Source of the DNA: Saururus chinensis
Lineage: Eukaryota; Streptophyta; Magnoliopsida; Piperales; Saururaceae
Length of the DNA stretch: 64,000 bases
NCBI GenBank assembly: GCA_035235625.1
Contig: CP141140.1
Location: 17,132,685-17,196,684, forward strand
Direction of reading: 5' to 3'
Of the stretch, positions 46,701 through 60,289 are shown piece after piece (position 1 is the first letter of the stretch; each line of letters opens with the position of its first letter). The notes beneath the pieces are model-generated. The model was not told the origin of the DNA. It searched no databases and saw nothing but the letters and a program-made list of their open reading frames with translations. Made by a program: the position numbers and the translations under genes.

Positions 46701-49700
46701 AACTCTGCCATATCCAGGAATTGGTTGCTCTCGTCATTTATAAATTACACATGCATGATCACAAAAAACGTCTAGTGCACATATCAGAAACACCACTATC
46801 CATTTTGACCCACAACAACAACCAGTAAGTGCACAAAATTTCACTTATCATGCTATTTTCACAAAGAGTCACAACATATGCATGTAAAATAGGAAATTCC
46901 AATTACTAAACCAATCAAAATGGCTTAAAACCAGTATCAAAAGCAACAACAAATCCACAACAACATATATCGCCAACTATATATAACCATGCTCATAATA
47001 TCAGAATTCAGTATGGCAAGCAAGTAATAACCTTGTAACGTAGGAGAATCCAATCAAGGTAACAGTGATTATATGATGAGACATCATTACGCTGAAATCT
47101 TTTCGTCGTGTTTCCCATGTGAGAAGAGCAGCAATGCTGTAAATGTAAAACCCACACTGGCACATATAATACAGCTGCAATGAAAATCTGCATGATAAAA
47201 GCCCCAAAAGCATAGTTAGAACTAATTAATGATCACAACACGAACAGGTAAACATTGTATAATATTTAGTTATATCAAAGGAAAACATTCAATAACGTGA
47301 AGTTGTGAATAATGCAGCTAGTTTCTGCACCAATCATGACATTGCAGATTGATCCACAATATCCATTAAGTCATTGACACGTTCTAAATGTAAGCATTTT
47401 ACTATCTAGTAGACAGCAAAAAAATAATCTTAAAATGAACGATTCTCAAAAACTGTATATATTAAAATATCTGCTAATTGTTCCAACGCAATTTTTTTCA
47501 ACAAACAATCATCATGAACACCATGATTATAATGATTAGATCCATAATCATACTACTATATAAAGCAAATTGGTGTACTATAAAACTTTCGTTTTGTGCC
47601 TTAAATACCCATGATTTTTTAATATTATCCCTTGATTACCCTAAAAATTTTAGACAATCCGATCTCCATGTTTATGATAAACTCCAGGTGTACGTATGCC
47701 TAGTAAATGTTGGTTCTTCAAGAATTCTATCTAGTATAGGGAACTTCTTGGAGTCCTTACTAATAAATTGTTCCATCCATACATGTTTCTTATGTCTATT
47801 ACTCAGGACTCCTAATACGTAAGACTCAAGAAAATGGCTAACTTGAATGAGTACATGGCGCGACAAATCATCGTGGCGATGGATGAAAGCGAGGGGAGCA
47901 TGTATGCCTTGTCCTGGTGTCGCAACTATCGTACTTTCATTCTCCTGTATGCGCAACCCCCCACCTCCTATCCACTCCTACTCCTCCTTGGATGGAATAG
48001 ATCGCTAGCCTGGTGTAGCAAGGTTTGCTTTATGTTTAATGCTAGGAACATCTTCTTTCCAGTCTACTAAACTTTTGCTTATGCAATTTGTTTTGATTTA
48101 GGGTATTTATTTTCCAAGGATGTACTTGCTGCCATGGAGTAGACCTGGTGGACTCTGATGGAGTGAGCAAAAAAAGATCTTCAGAACTTCCACAATGTAA
48201 GTATGCGGCGAGTGATCAAGGTCAAATAACATGTTGAAAACCTGTAAGCTAATTTGAAAAACCTGGAAGGTGTTGCTAATTTGTTGGTCATGGGAAGCCG
48301 CAACTATGGTTCCAAAGGTATTTCTTCAAATCGTCCTTTGTCTATCAACAATTATTTTATGTTAACAACACCTGACCTTTGCTCCGTTTTCCTGGTTGCA
48401 GAGATTTGCTAGGAATTCAACGACTATTGTACCATGAATGCAAGCGCCTAGTTTTGGTTGTCAAACATCCCATAACCAAAATAGAGAGACATGGAAGCTT
48501 AAGACACATTGTTAACTTCTTTTTTGCCATTTGTAAAGGTGTGTAATATGTACAAATTTGAATGATATTTTATGCCTAATGACTGCTTTATGTGTCCGTA
48601 ATTTTTAGAGTTTTGTAATACAAATTCAACCACTTCGGTTTGGGGCATAATAAGTGTGTCTGGCTTGTTTGCTACAATAGCTAATGGGTTAAGGCATTCA
48701 CATGCGTTTAGCATTTTTTACATTTTCTTGGATGGTGTAGGCACTATGTTATGATTCTGGATGTAGTTTCATACTCAGCTCTAATTAGCATCCTGCTTGT
48801 AGGAATTGCATTAATTTAGGCAAGTGAAGGTTTTGGTAGCTTCACTTGAGCTTGGCTGGCTTTCCAGCACATCTCAGTAGCTCATCTGAAAATGAAGCAA
48901 GTTGAGTGGCACATCTTTTATATTCATTATTTTTAATACCTAATTATAAATTTATTTGTTGAAGGTAATGCTACCTTACCTTACCTCAGTTAGTTACTCC
49001 CTCCGTCCTCTCCATTGACAAAAAAACTCGTTCTATTAATAGCTACATTTTGTTTAATTTAAGTGGCTTGGTACTTAAAACAAAGTGTTATAAGGTTATT
49101 TTCCCTTCTCTTATATGTGGGTTTCATCCTTCAATAAAAATCGCTATTTTTCCAAATGTAGCTATTAATAGGGGACGGAGGGAGTATGCATCAAACCAAA
49201 CCAAAGGGATCAAAGATAAAAAAAGGTGACGCCAGTTACGTAACACCTAAGTGAGATCGGGCATGATTACAATTACGTGACTATTGCTGCCAGCCATACT
49301 AATCATGGAGATATTGTGAGAATAAATCCAATTCTCAATTATACATTCGACTAAAAACCAAAAAGTATACACACTAGCCACTAGGGTTTTTCAGCCAGAA
49401 TCTAGAACCCACCCTGAGGCATGCTTGGAAAGACTAGATATATGAAATGTAATAAATGAAAAAAAAGATAAAACAAATATTCTCAAAATACCAGTCATAT
49501 ATCTCATTCACGATCATTCATAATATGTAAGATAATATCCCGTTGACTTGCAATTATGTTTGAGCTCAAAACAACTCTCCGTTTTTTATTGCTAATGGTA
49601 AAATACCAGCCAGCTTAAAAAACGACAGCAGAGAAAACTACTAAAGCAGTATGGTTTCAAGCAAAATCACTTGAGACAAACAAAACATGCAGCAAATCTG

Positions 49701-51842
49701 TAGAAGGCTTAAACAACATAAGTAATTCTGATCTAAGACTTCAAAACGATATTCTTTTGCATCATCAAATGCTGCAGAAACCAAATCAAAATATATTTTT
49801 CAAATTTGACAAATATGATCAACAGGAAAAAAATTCAATGTAACACTAATAAACTGTTTATATAATTTCAACCACAGAAACAATCAAATACTAATACTCA
49901 CTTCAACTCTTGATTCGGCCATCCTCTAAAGTATTCTTTGGTATCCCTAAACCAGGGCTCCTTGTATGTAATCAACAGGACGCAAACTTGAGCAATTGCA
50001 TAATATGTAAATTTCCACATTGATTCTGAGCATTTTACAATCTTCACCCGTTTTACATCATCAAGCTTTGAAGGGATTAATCCATTACTCAACAATTTGG
50101 TGGCCAGCCTCTACAAGAATGGAAAGGAAAAATATGCCTTTTAGTTTCAAAATAAAAGATTGGAACTGTTAAGGCAACAAAATACATGGATTAAACAAAG
50201 GAAATAACTCAAGTAAATGCCTTTTACAGACAGTTAAAATGTGCTGGCATAAATTTTTTCGCAGAAGTAAATAATTCTGTTAAAAAGCAAAGCAAGTGCA
50301 GTCCCCATCCCAATAATACACATTAATTCATGCTGTAAAATCTCCATATTTATATTAATTGACCAGGACTAAATGTCAAATGCATGTTCTAATGTATTAT
50401 ATTCAGCAATCACGAGTTCAAGAAAATGTTTTAATGCAGTAATGACTAATGACTCAGATGTAGCTACAGCACACAGCAGAATCCATATATTCAACCCAAA
50501 ATTTAAGATATATTTAGCATAATCACAAGGACATGGTCTTTAATGCATCAACAAATGGACAGCTGATTTTTCAAACCATGTTTTCAAGCATCCCCAAGAT
50601 AGGGAAGGGTAAACTCAATCTGGCATCTACCAACGTATATTATGGATGGTATGTACTTTTTGCTTCTTAAAATTTTGAATATGATACTTATTCGAGAGGA
50701 GAGAGTACTAACATATCCAATTTATTAAGACACCCAAATTTCTTCAACCTCTCAAAATATTGATATATGAAGTACAACTTACCCTCACCACAGTTACATG
50801 CATGTATGGAACGTAAAAAAAGGCCCATCAGAGCCATGGCTTCCAATTTCCAAATGAACAAAAATACCTGACCAATGGCATAAAAGCACTTCTTTCATAA
50901 GATTGCAACCAACAGTAGAAAAAAAAACAGAAGGATACAGGATCCCAATGGGATTTGAGGTAGCACCTGACAGTTACATGTGATATCAATGGGACTAAGG
51001 TAGAACCTGACCATGTAAGTAGAAATGTGACAATATGCTAGACTATTTATATGCCAATAAGGCTAATAGGCCAATTAGGCGACAAGACTCTTGGGACGGC
51101 AAAGCAGGTTATGTATTCTTCCCTCCCTTATTCCCCCTGTATTTGACACCAAAAAAGTCTTGACTGCAACAGCAAACAGTGAAAGCATGTACAGAACCCA
51201 ATAATTCTGACTATCACCCATCATTTTCTCTCCAGTAATTAAAAACCAAAAAAAAAAGAAACTGGAACCATGTGTGAGGAGAAATATACGTTCAAATACC
51301 CATTTATATTCCAAGTACAGAACAAAATAAACCCATATTAGCCAAAGCGTCTGCTCGCCATAACATAACGAAATCGTTTGGTAACTTTTCGCTTAAAGAC
51401 ACACACGTGACTAAGTGATTGCATTCCTAAAAAGTGCAGTTTTAGATTCAACAAATAAAAGAAGAGAATCGCAACTAATAACAAAACATCGTACAATGAT
51501 ACTTGTAAGAAGATAAAACGTAAAGAAAAGAGGATTTCACCTCCATTTCACTGTGTTTCTACAGATCCATATGTTTCGTTTAGCAAACCATTTTCACATG
51601 ACAAACACCAAAAACCAAACCCTTCACATAGACAAAAAAAAATGCAACCACGCAGGATACTGAAAATGTAATAAAAAAAAGGAATCCAAAGACTGAAATC
51701 CTTGCCAGAATGCGGAATTGAGTACCCGATAGACGAAATTGTCCAGTAAGAATCGAGCGACAGGAAAGAAAAGCGCGAAGTAGAGGGCCAGGACGACATG
51801 CCGGGCCTCCGGCACAACCGCCCGGCTCCAGATCGAGTCCAT
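43728..51842 (-). CDS. LOH2: Ceramide synthase (LAG1/LOH family, TLC domain), 6 exons, 288 aa
   Basis: Joins a fatty acyl-CoA to a sphingoid base to make ceramide in the ER membrane. Exons are 51842-51726, 50110-49902, 47187-47032, 44815-44630, 44544-44366 and 43747-43728, all joining in frame (phases 0, 2, 2, 2, 1). The intron after exon 3 has a weak GTTATT donor, but the reading frame across it is family-typical. The TLC/Lag1p motif is present: MMSHH (H146, H147) and LALHDASDVF (D174, D177), residues needed for activity in the family. Several hydrophobic membrane spans are visible, and the C-terminus is acidic (RSDSEGED), a likely kinase site. The KIVKCSESMWK and QLYYMCQCGFY stretches resemble Arabidopsis LOH2 more than LOH1/LOH3, suggesting C16 acyl-CoA preference. 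Intron 2 (2.7 kb) carries a pseudogene and a MITE. Confidence 0.93.
47834..48480 (+). pseudogene. Universal stress protein (UspA-like) pseudogene in an intron
   Basis: It starts with a good ATG and the USP-type N-terminus RQIIVAMDESEGSMYALSWC, followed by TFILLYAQPP. After an intron-like gap, GYLFSKDVLAAME follows at about 48102, then a stop. Further on are ANLLVMGSRNYGS (about 48270-48317), which is part of the USP nucleotide-binding loop, and VVKHP (about 48458-48472). Stops and frame changes break it. Positions of GT and AG between blocks suggest retained introns, so this is a decayed DNA-level duplicate rather than a retrocopy. It lies antisense within intron 2 of the ceramide synthase gene. 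Confidence 0.75.
48997..49184. mobile_element. Stowaway-type MITE (188 bp)
   Basis: Terminal inverted repeats CTCCCTCCGTCC and GGACGGAGGGAG are flanked by TA at 48995-48996 and 49185-49186, the signature of Stowaway (Tc1/mariner-type) MITEs. Inner inverted sequence (TATTAATAGCTACATTT / AAATGTAGCTATTAATA) could form a hairpin. It is inserted in intron 2 of the ceramide synthase gene, downstream of the USP pseudogene. Confidence 0.9.
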
Positions 51843-52258
51843 CTCAGTTCATAGACGAGGGAATCACCAATCGAAAACCAAGCTCATCTGCAGCATTCAG
51901 TTACGCTGGAGCCCTCGCGTACAAGTTTGAGATCCCGCTTTCGCATCAGCAGCGCATTTTCCACGCCGGAGCCCTCGCGTAAACTCGATCCAAAAGCCAA
52001 AAATTCAGAGTTTGGGAGAGGAGGAGGGAAGGAATCGATGGAAACGGATGGCGTGGAGGAGGAGCAGGAACCAGAACCAGAGCGAGAACCAGAGAGAGAA
52101 GGGAGAGCTTGGCTACAACACACACGAAAGTGGGCGTCGAGTATCCGGCCGATGCGCGTAAATGGGGATGGAAAGATGCTGACTGCTGCGGCCGCCACTC
52201 CACCGTGGGCCCCTCCAATGCTCCAACCCCCCCCCCCCGGCCAATAATTTGGAAAATC
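51843..52258. promoter_or_regulatory. GC-rich 5' UTR/promoter region of ceramide synthase
   Basis: About 350 bp of markedly GC-rich, CpG-containing sequence directly upstream of the ATG (51842), with no close TATA box, as in many housekeeping plant promoters. It ends in a C-run near 52227-52238. A duplicated GGAGCCCTCGCGTA segment occurs at about 51910 and 51969. Open frames here run on both strands and match nothing. Confidence 0.45.
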
Positions 52259-52517
52259 GTACTCCGTCTTCAACTAATAGTTTCATTTCAAAGATATATA
52301 TTTTATTTTATTTAAAATATAATATTTGATAATTTTTATTTATTAAATATTTATTTATAAATAATTTATAAAAATTTAAGAAGTTTAAATTTTTAATTTT
52401 ATGAGTTAAATAATTTTTGTATAGATTGAATTTAAAACTGAAACTTGTATGGTTAAAAACTAAATATAAAAAATTTTAAAACACCACAAAAAATATGTAA
52501 ATCGGAATCCAAATAAG

Positions 52518-54822
52518 TGAGATATAATTAGTTAAAGTTACATTAGATGTATAGTACACAATTACTTGATTTAAACTTAAAATTGGGTTTTTCGCATAGC
52601 TTTTGGGCCCGTTTAAAATTAATTACGTAAATAGTAATTTAAGGGTCAATTTAGGTGACCTAAGGTTAGTTTAGTAACCCAAATCCTAAGAGGATTAATA
52701 ATTCTAATTTTTTTCCTTTATAAATAGGTTATAAGAGCCTTGATTAGAGAGTTTTAGAGCTTTTTAAATATAGCTAAGATTTTGTAGTGCCGCAGTGTTT
52801 TTCCAGGTGAGTAATTTAATTATTTTTTCATTGACCCTTTAATACTTAACAAAGAATTAAACGTTCTTCATGTTAATTATAATTCTCATATCTTTCTTCT
52901 TTCAAAACCCTTAAATTATCTTTGTTTTATGCTTATATCTAATGAAAAATTATTATTGAATAAGGAACCTTTGATTTTGGAAGATTTAGGGAATTTCTCT
53001 ATTCTAAAGGTAAGGGGTTTTTGTTTAATGAGGTTTTATTTCCATTAACACTATGTTTGTGTGTAAAATCATGTTCTTAAATAACAGATATGACTTAAAT
53101 CATTTTTAGTCTTTATTTTATATTCACGAGTAAATTTTAGATATTTTTACTTTGAATTTTACTCTCAAATTTTTTCAGAGAGTAGATTATAATGTCTAGA
53201 TCATATTCTTGAATTTAAAAAAAAAATAGAATAATATGAATTTATTATATTTTTTGATATATATACTATACAATTAAATAGTTCTCTATTTCCGTATTTA
53301 GAAATGCATTTAGGGATGAAAAAGGATGATTTTTGGGTCCTTCTTTTCATGATGGATTGATATATGTGTTATAAGAATCCTACAAAATTTCATGTCGTTT
53401 AGAACAAGATAAGTCATTGGCATAGTCGTAAATTTGTAGGTTGACAATTCTGATAAAATTGTACAGTCTCATTAATTAACCAACAAAAATTATTTTTCGT
53501 ACTTATATTCTTATGATATTTATTGGTATTGTAATTAAAATTATGATGTAAGTTTTTGCAAACTTTCACTTTAATTGGAGTTTATTTGCTATTTTTACTA
53601 AAATGTACAGGTCACATGGTCTAAAACATCTACTTAAGCTAATATGAGAATAAATGTGATATTGTATTGTTGATTATGCTTCTTTAACTTTATTAAGGAT
53701 ATGCATACATATATCTAAGGTTAATTTAGTAAATTTATGTTTCATGCATGTATTAGGATATATGATTTTACCTATTGAATTATGTCTTACATAAGATAGT
53801 ATAATTACTTAGGGTAATACATGTAGCCATGTTTATAATTTATTATATCATTAAAATAATTTATAAACTATGAATTTATCATAGTTAGTCGAGGTTTCTA
53901 TGGTAATTAGATTAGTCATATCAGAGGTTTATCGAATCGGTTTTTTGTTCGAAATGATAGGGTTTTCTACATGAAATGGTAGGGTTTTCTGTTCGAAATG
54001 GCAGATTTTTGCTTCCCCTTGTTGAGATGACTAAGATGTTTATATTATTGAGAATTTTAGAGTTGGAGTCCAGGTTGGTCACGTCCTTGTGCACCGGCTT
54101 GACTAAGTATTATTTTGGCATCTCCGATTTGAAATGTTAGGTTCATACATCAAGTATTGGGTAATAGGTAAAAGTATTTTGTTCATTACTATGATTTCTA
54201 CCATATTGAGACTTATGTTGGATGTAATTTTGAAATTAAATTACACTTATATGATTTGTATGACTCTTAATGTACTTTTGAAATAGATATATATATATAT
54301 ATACACACACACACATTATGGTTGTATAACTAATTTAGTATAAATGTTGAAGCTTGTGTTTAGGTGTAAATCAATTATTTTCAAAACCTTGTTGAGATTA
54401 CACTTACCCTTGTTTTGTTTTGTGAATCTTTCGGGATCCTTTCTGTGATAGTGTCATGTAGGTACTCAGGATGGTTTGTTTTGTAACCATAACAATAACT
54501 GAGGAGCTACTGAATGAGGAAATAAGTTATTAACGGATAATTAGTAGGATATAAATGAAGAGACATTATGAAACTTCTTATTATTTGATAGTATTTTATT
54601 TCTAGTTGGTAGTTTCTTTTCTTTAGTTTAAGGCATATGTTATATGATTACAATGTAACTTTAGTAGGTGGATGTTCAATCATAGTTATAATAAGTCTTT
54701 TGATATTTATTCTCTTGATTATTTTTAAACAAAGCAATGACTCGACTCCAAATTCCAATCTAATATAGGGTTAGGTTAGAAGTTATCGTATTCTCTTGCC
54801 AGTTTTAGGTCGGGGCATGACA
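52518..54822 (+). mobile_element. Solo-LTR-like element, family F3
   Basis: The right end reads GGTCGGGGCATGACA, the reverse-complement form of the TGTCATGCCCC LTR start, and is followed by TAAG; a TG start preceded by TAAG lies at 52514-52517. A CTTTATAAATAGG TATA-like box (about 52718) fits rightward transcription. It has no coding frame and is distinct from F1 apart from the terminus. The left boundary rests on a 4-bp match and is less certain than the right. Confidence 0.5.
54286..54315. repeat. (TA)n(CA)n microsatellite
   Basis: A compound dinucleotide repeat inside the F3 element. Confidence 0.85.
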
Positions 54823-54946
54823 TAAGTGATTGGGTACTAAAAAAATATTATAAGCTTATTTTTTCCTCTCTTAGTTGTAGTTTTTACTATTTAATAAAAT
54901 TTATTATTTTTCTAAATATAACTATTAATATAAGAAGGAGGGATTA
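54823..54946. repeat. Stowaway-like MITE, right part
   Basis: TAAGTGATTGGGTACT through AACTATTAATA to GAAGGAGGGATTA aligns with the right two-thirds of the intact Stowaway at 48997-49184. It begins exactly where the F3 LTR ends, so F3 may have inserted into this MITE. A weak TACTCCGTC match near 52260 could be its other end. Confidence 0.55.
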
Positions 54947-54967
54947 TTATTTTTAATTTGAGTCCAG

Positions 54968-55140
54968 TTGATACGAGATCGGGCTCCATCAGTTATCAAT
55001 CCAACAACACATATTACCTAGGAGGTGGGTGGGTTTAAATCACTCGTTCGTTCCTTTATTAATGTTAGATCTTATTCTGATGGCTCACGATGGCTAGGCT
55101 CAATCTGATGCACATAAATTCAAGGTTATGTTAACTTTTT
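54968..55140. repeat. Dispersed MITE-like repeat, copy 1
   Basis: The ATCAATCCAACAACACA segment and the following CTCACGATGGCTAGGCTCA segment correspond to similar sequence at about 61262-61400. Termini are not defined. Confidence 0.4.
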
Positions 55141-55485
55141 TGTAAGATTATTCTTTAGATGCAGGGAAAATCAACTTCAGATTTGCGACTTGTACACATT
55201 TTTTAAGAAGAAAATGAAGATGGATTGGTGGTTAAGCAAACTAATGGTCAATAATATGCTTATCCTTTAACAACGTGGTTATAGATATGCATTGCATTTG
55301 GGCTAGGCTCACCAAAGTTGACTGATTGGTGCTTCTAACAACAACCAATTATTCACCATTGATGGATGTAATAAATCTCATTGTTAAGTGGGACTTACCG
55401 TCCTTATCCAATCAAAGGTGGTATAAAGCCTATAGTATAGAGAAAATGGAGTAATATTATTTTCCAAAGTTAAGTCGCAACTCCA

Positions 55486-57435
55486 TGTAATGTTCCTAAT
55501 TTTTCTACGATTTTTGTGTAATTTTTTTTATCATTTTTGGCAAAAAAATATGACGCTTCGACATATTTTGGTCTCTGTAATTGTACCTGTAGAATCGAGT
55601 GTGGGGTTCAATCACAGACAGCGGGCTTGGGCGCGAGTTTGCGGCACAAAAAAGAGAGAGAAAAAGAAACAACAAGAGAAGAGATAAAGAGAAAAAAGAA
55701 TCGGATTGGGATCGGGCTAACCCGTTCTAGATCCTCCAAAAACACCCCCCCCCCCCGGTCTCTCTTCCCTCTGACTATGTCTCATGCTGAGGCAGCACTG
55801 ACGGTAGTCGACCGACTATGCCCAGCCTCCATCTGGCCAGCCACGAGCTGGCTATGGTAGGGCCGCCGCCCTGGCCAGCACCCCAGCCCCCAACTAGAAC
55901 CACTCACCTCTAGTTTTTGTTTTCGCCCTACTCCACTTGCTTCGGCCTCCCCAGCTCTCTTCCCTTCAGCCTCCTATTTTTCAGCCTCTGTCCGTTTGGG
56001 ACTATTAGTGCCAAAAGTTGCCACCTTTGCCCGATGACACCTCCACTTGGCTGCCATGGCAATGGAGGAGCCGACCAAGGCCACCACCTTCCCTCCCCAG
56101 CCCTCTCCTCCTTCCTTTTCCCCTCTGATCAGCCCCTATTTTTCCGCTTGATGTCTAATGCTCTATTGAGAACTCTGTGTTGTATTATGCTAAGACATTT
56201 GATGCTTTTTTGAGAGCGTTGTACGATTTTGCCCAAAAATAACATTATATAATTTTTGCCTAAAAGTGACACTATAAAATTTTAGCCCAAGAATGTCACT
56301 ATATGATTCTGTCTTGAGTTGGCACTATAAGACCCCTAAAGTGTGGGCGTTTGTATGACCCCTAAAGTGTTGGTGTTTATGTTTAAGCTTAAGTAAGTAG
56401 TATTATGGAACTCCTCTTACTTGTTTGATCTTCTGCCCCATGAGCATTGATGTGCCTTACCTTCAGAAAAGTCTATAGCTTCTAGTCACTCCTAGAAGGT
56501 TAAGGTTATGCCCCAGAGGCATTCCTTTCCATTTCGACACTAGAGCTTTTTAATTTTAATGAGCTTCAGTAGTTGATAATATGTGTACGACTGAATCAGT
56601 GAGTATGTATGTTTTTAAGTATATGTAAGTTGTATGAGTAAGCATATGATTATACAAGTAAGGTTATATGAGTAAGATTGTATAAGTAAGATCGTACAAG
56701 TAAGATTGTACGAGTAAGGTCATAAGAGTATGTGTAAGATTGGTTTGATGGTATGTATTTGACATGATTGTATGCGTATGTGCATGATTATTACATACTT
56801 GCCTATTTCATGTTTGAATTACATGAACACATCTATGTATAGACTTACTGAGTTCACTGTTTGGAACTCCCCTACTGAGTATTTTCCTACTAAGTATGAA
56901 AATACTCATTTACCTTATATTTTTTTAGCCCCAATATTCGAGAGGCGTTTGCAGGTTTGTGACAGAGAGCTCGTGAAGATGGATGTTTGTACCTATGGGT
57001 AGATTGATTCCCTTTAACTCAAGTATATCCTTGACTCACTATGAGTATTATTTTGTGTCATGATCTGATGTATTGGGTAAAATAAGAGTTAAAGTGTTTA
57101 TGTTTTCTAGACTTGTAATTTAGATTAGATTTTAGGTTATTTATGGGACTTGCACTTAGGGATGTCTTGGATAAATTTGTATTTAAAACCCATGATCATG
57201 GTAATTTATTCATACGTTTGTTTTCGAGTAGTGCCTAAGGATGTTTGGTTTGGTCGTACGGTATTTGATCAAATGAGAAAAAAATTGGATAGAAAAATTG
57301 ATGTGTAATATTTTAAATTATAAACTGCTTTCACAGGTTTTGTATTTTGTTATTTTTCTTTATTTGCAATCATTATATTACAAAAAAAATTTATAATTTT
57401 TTAAGAAAATATGATGAAAAATATCGGGTGTTACA
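55486..57435. mobile_element. Solo-LTR-like element, family F2 (1.95 kb copy)
   Basis: It starts TGTAATGTTCC and ends ATCGGGTGTTACA, the reverse complement of the F2 copy at 30747-34953. The flanking 5-mers CTCCA and CTCTA differ at one base. It holds the GTACGAGTAAG-type short repeat (about 56590-56740), a C-run (about 55744-55757) and a CCTACTGAGTATTTTCCTAC segment shared with 440-470. At under half the length of the other F2 copy it must carry large deletions. No coding frame. Confidence 0.75.
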
Positions 57436-57440
57436 CTCTA

Positions 57441-57900
57441 ATGGCTACTCAAGTATATCACATATTTACATTCCAACTTGGTGTGCATTATGTGAGCTCA
57501 GCATTATATGTAGGCTATAGCCCATTACAATGCTCGAAAAGCCCAGTTGCCTAAACCTTTTCATCGGCTCTAAATAATATGCTAAGGCCTAGTAGAAATT
57601 CTCACTTTACATCAATCTTGTTGGAATATGAATTAAATACTTTGTCTAGTAATAAGTGTTTGGATCAGGAAACCAAAATATGATGAAACTATAGTTCATT
57701 TTGGGTTTTCAATCTAGACATTTACTATAGGATCAAGGGAGTATAGTGATAATTAATTTCCTAATACTTTGGTCCTTTCGGAAAATTGTAATATGACATA
57801 ATATCGGAGCCTAGGTTGTGGCTTCGAGTCTTTCCATATGCACGTGTGCGCTCCTTTTGTGTGTTCACGTGCAAAGCTCAATGAATGTGCATGTGTATAC
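57441..57900. other. Intergenic, nothing recognised
   Basis: Short anonymous stretch between two LTR-like elements. Confidence 0.35.
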
Positions 57901-60160
57901 TGTTATGCCTCCCCCCCGACTTGAACACAGTCTAGGGTGCTAAGACAAAGCATGTCAAAGCATAGGATTATCCCAAGAGAGTCCTTATCGAAGTACATAA
58001 TATGTGACTTTTGTGCAAAAATAAATAACGGAAGGAAAAAAAAATTAATTAAGTCTTACTTAGTTAATCATCAAACCCACATCAACTCATAAACTAAATA
58101 GTCACAAGTCCTAAGGCTACAACATGTCTAAAGCCAACACAGGCTTCAATAAGTCTAATCTCTCTCAAAGCTATCCAAAGAATAAAAAGGTAGTAAAGTT
58201 TAACATCAAAGTTTAGCATCAACATACCATGTGACATAAGTCTAAAACAACCTAAACATCTAGCCCCTTCTCATGGCCCATACCCACCCTTCAAGCTTGA
58301 CATATAATCCATTCGGAGCACCTGCATGATACAACATAGAGTCCCAAAACAAAACCACAAAACAAAATAAGGGTGAGCTTAGCTCAATAAGGATTCTAAA
58401 TAAAATATAAGCTCATGGGCTAAATCGCACTAGATAATCACACATCCATTATCTACATCTATACATCATGGGCTCAATCACATTCATAATCACATTTATA
58501 CCACTTATGCATCATAGGCTCATTCACATTTCATAAACACACACGTACAACATGTGCATTCATTGAATTCTCATTGTTCATTCACATCTTACATGAATTA
58601 GATAATATCATTTACATTCATCCCGCATAATCAAATGCATTAAATTGCATCCACCTGCATAATCAAATGTAATTATTCTATACGCATCTTGTGTAAATAT
58701 AAACATCATTGTCCCTACACAATTTGTGTCCATGAGCATTTTAATCCATACACACACATAAATACTACAAAGGATGTCTCACAATAAAGAAAATGATCTT
58801 GCTCACCCTGGCCAAAGCCAGAGCAGGTCTACTTACCCTGAAAATTTTAAAAGAAAGACCAAATTCCTTAAAAGAAAGACTAGAGTAGTCTAGCTCACCT
58901 TAGAAATCTAAAAAAGAAGTTCAAATTCCTAAAAATAAAGGATGGTGTGGTTTGGGCAAATCCTAACCGAAAATTACCCCCTAATAAGCCGATGTACATG
59001 GATAAACTAGTCTGGATTCTCAAGTCCAGAAAGTCTCATTAGTTTAACTCATTATAGCATTTCACTCTTCTCACCAAGAGAGGAAACACACCCTCAAGGA
59101 GTCGCAAAACCGGTCCATAGGACCAAAGGACCCTCCCTCAAGGGACGTAAAATTGGCAGTTAAATTCTACTATGACTAGTCTGACAAGCAGTGGCACCCA
59201 AATGGTTAATCACAATTAATTATGACTTGACAAATTATTTTCATGATGTATGCAACATGATACATATGTGAGCAATATTTAATATATACAAATATAGGTA
59301 AACCTAATCTAATCAACCCAAATATGCATTAAACATAATCTATTTGTGACAAGGAAGATTGTGTAAGCATGGATAAGAGATACATTCATGGGCATGTTCT
59401 TAACAAAGCTAAAATATGTGAAACATAATTCATTTGTAATTAAATTGACATGTACAAGTATTCATATCTTCTCATGATCATAAGTTACTAGAGTCATGAA
59501 GTAAAAATGAAGACATAATTAAAATACGGATACATATAACATATGTAAGTATTTCTAGCCCATCATGGTCATAATATACTCGAATCATGAGAAGGGATGA
59601 AAGAATAATAAATAAATAAACATTAGGGAACAACTCGAAGCCCGTTTGAACGGCTAAACAAGTTTACTCAGGTTCGTCTTCCTCCTATTGAAAACTGAGC
59701 CAAAATTATTCCAATATTTCACATAAATTCTCAAAACATCATGAAACATCATATAATCATTACCTAAGTCTAAAACATGATACATGTAATATTTTTCATG
59801 CTTAAAATATTTTTCATGCTTAAATATACAAAAATAACTTTAAATCACATATTTTTAAGGAATTACCTTAACCCATCAAGAAGCTTCAAAAGCTTAAATC
59901 TACCCACAATCATAGTATTACATACAAGAAAATTACTTGAAATGAAAACCCCTTACAATAATTTAACACTCAACCACCCAAGTTGAGAAGTGATAAAATT
60001 GAACCTTGAACTATTCTAGGAAGTATTTTTAATGCTCCTTACTGACATTGTGCCTAACGTAATGAACACATGAAAGCCTTTAATATTTGAGAAATTAACG
60101 TGCATTAGCACTAGTGATACTGGCACTAATGTGCAACTAGCATTACATGCACTAGCATAT

Positions 60161-60289
60161 GTACCATCGATCTCATGGATGAAAGGCCCCTATATGTTCC
60201 TATGCACCATCGATCTCATGTATTAAAGGCCCCTATATGTTTCTATGCACCATCGATCTCATGGATAAAAAGCCCCTATATGTTCCTTA
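60161..60289. repeat. 43-bp tandem repeat, 3 units
   Basis: Three units built on ACCATCGATCTCATGGAT followed by AAAGGCCCCTATATGTTCCT. A larger diverged duplication embeds it: sequence around 60030-60340 recurs at about 60510-60735. Confidence 0.85.

Noticed and set aside
51884..52273. Open frames upstream of the ceramide synthase ATG on both strands
   Set aside because: GC-rich 5' region. The minus-strand frame does not join the exon 1 frame and neither frame matches a family.
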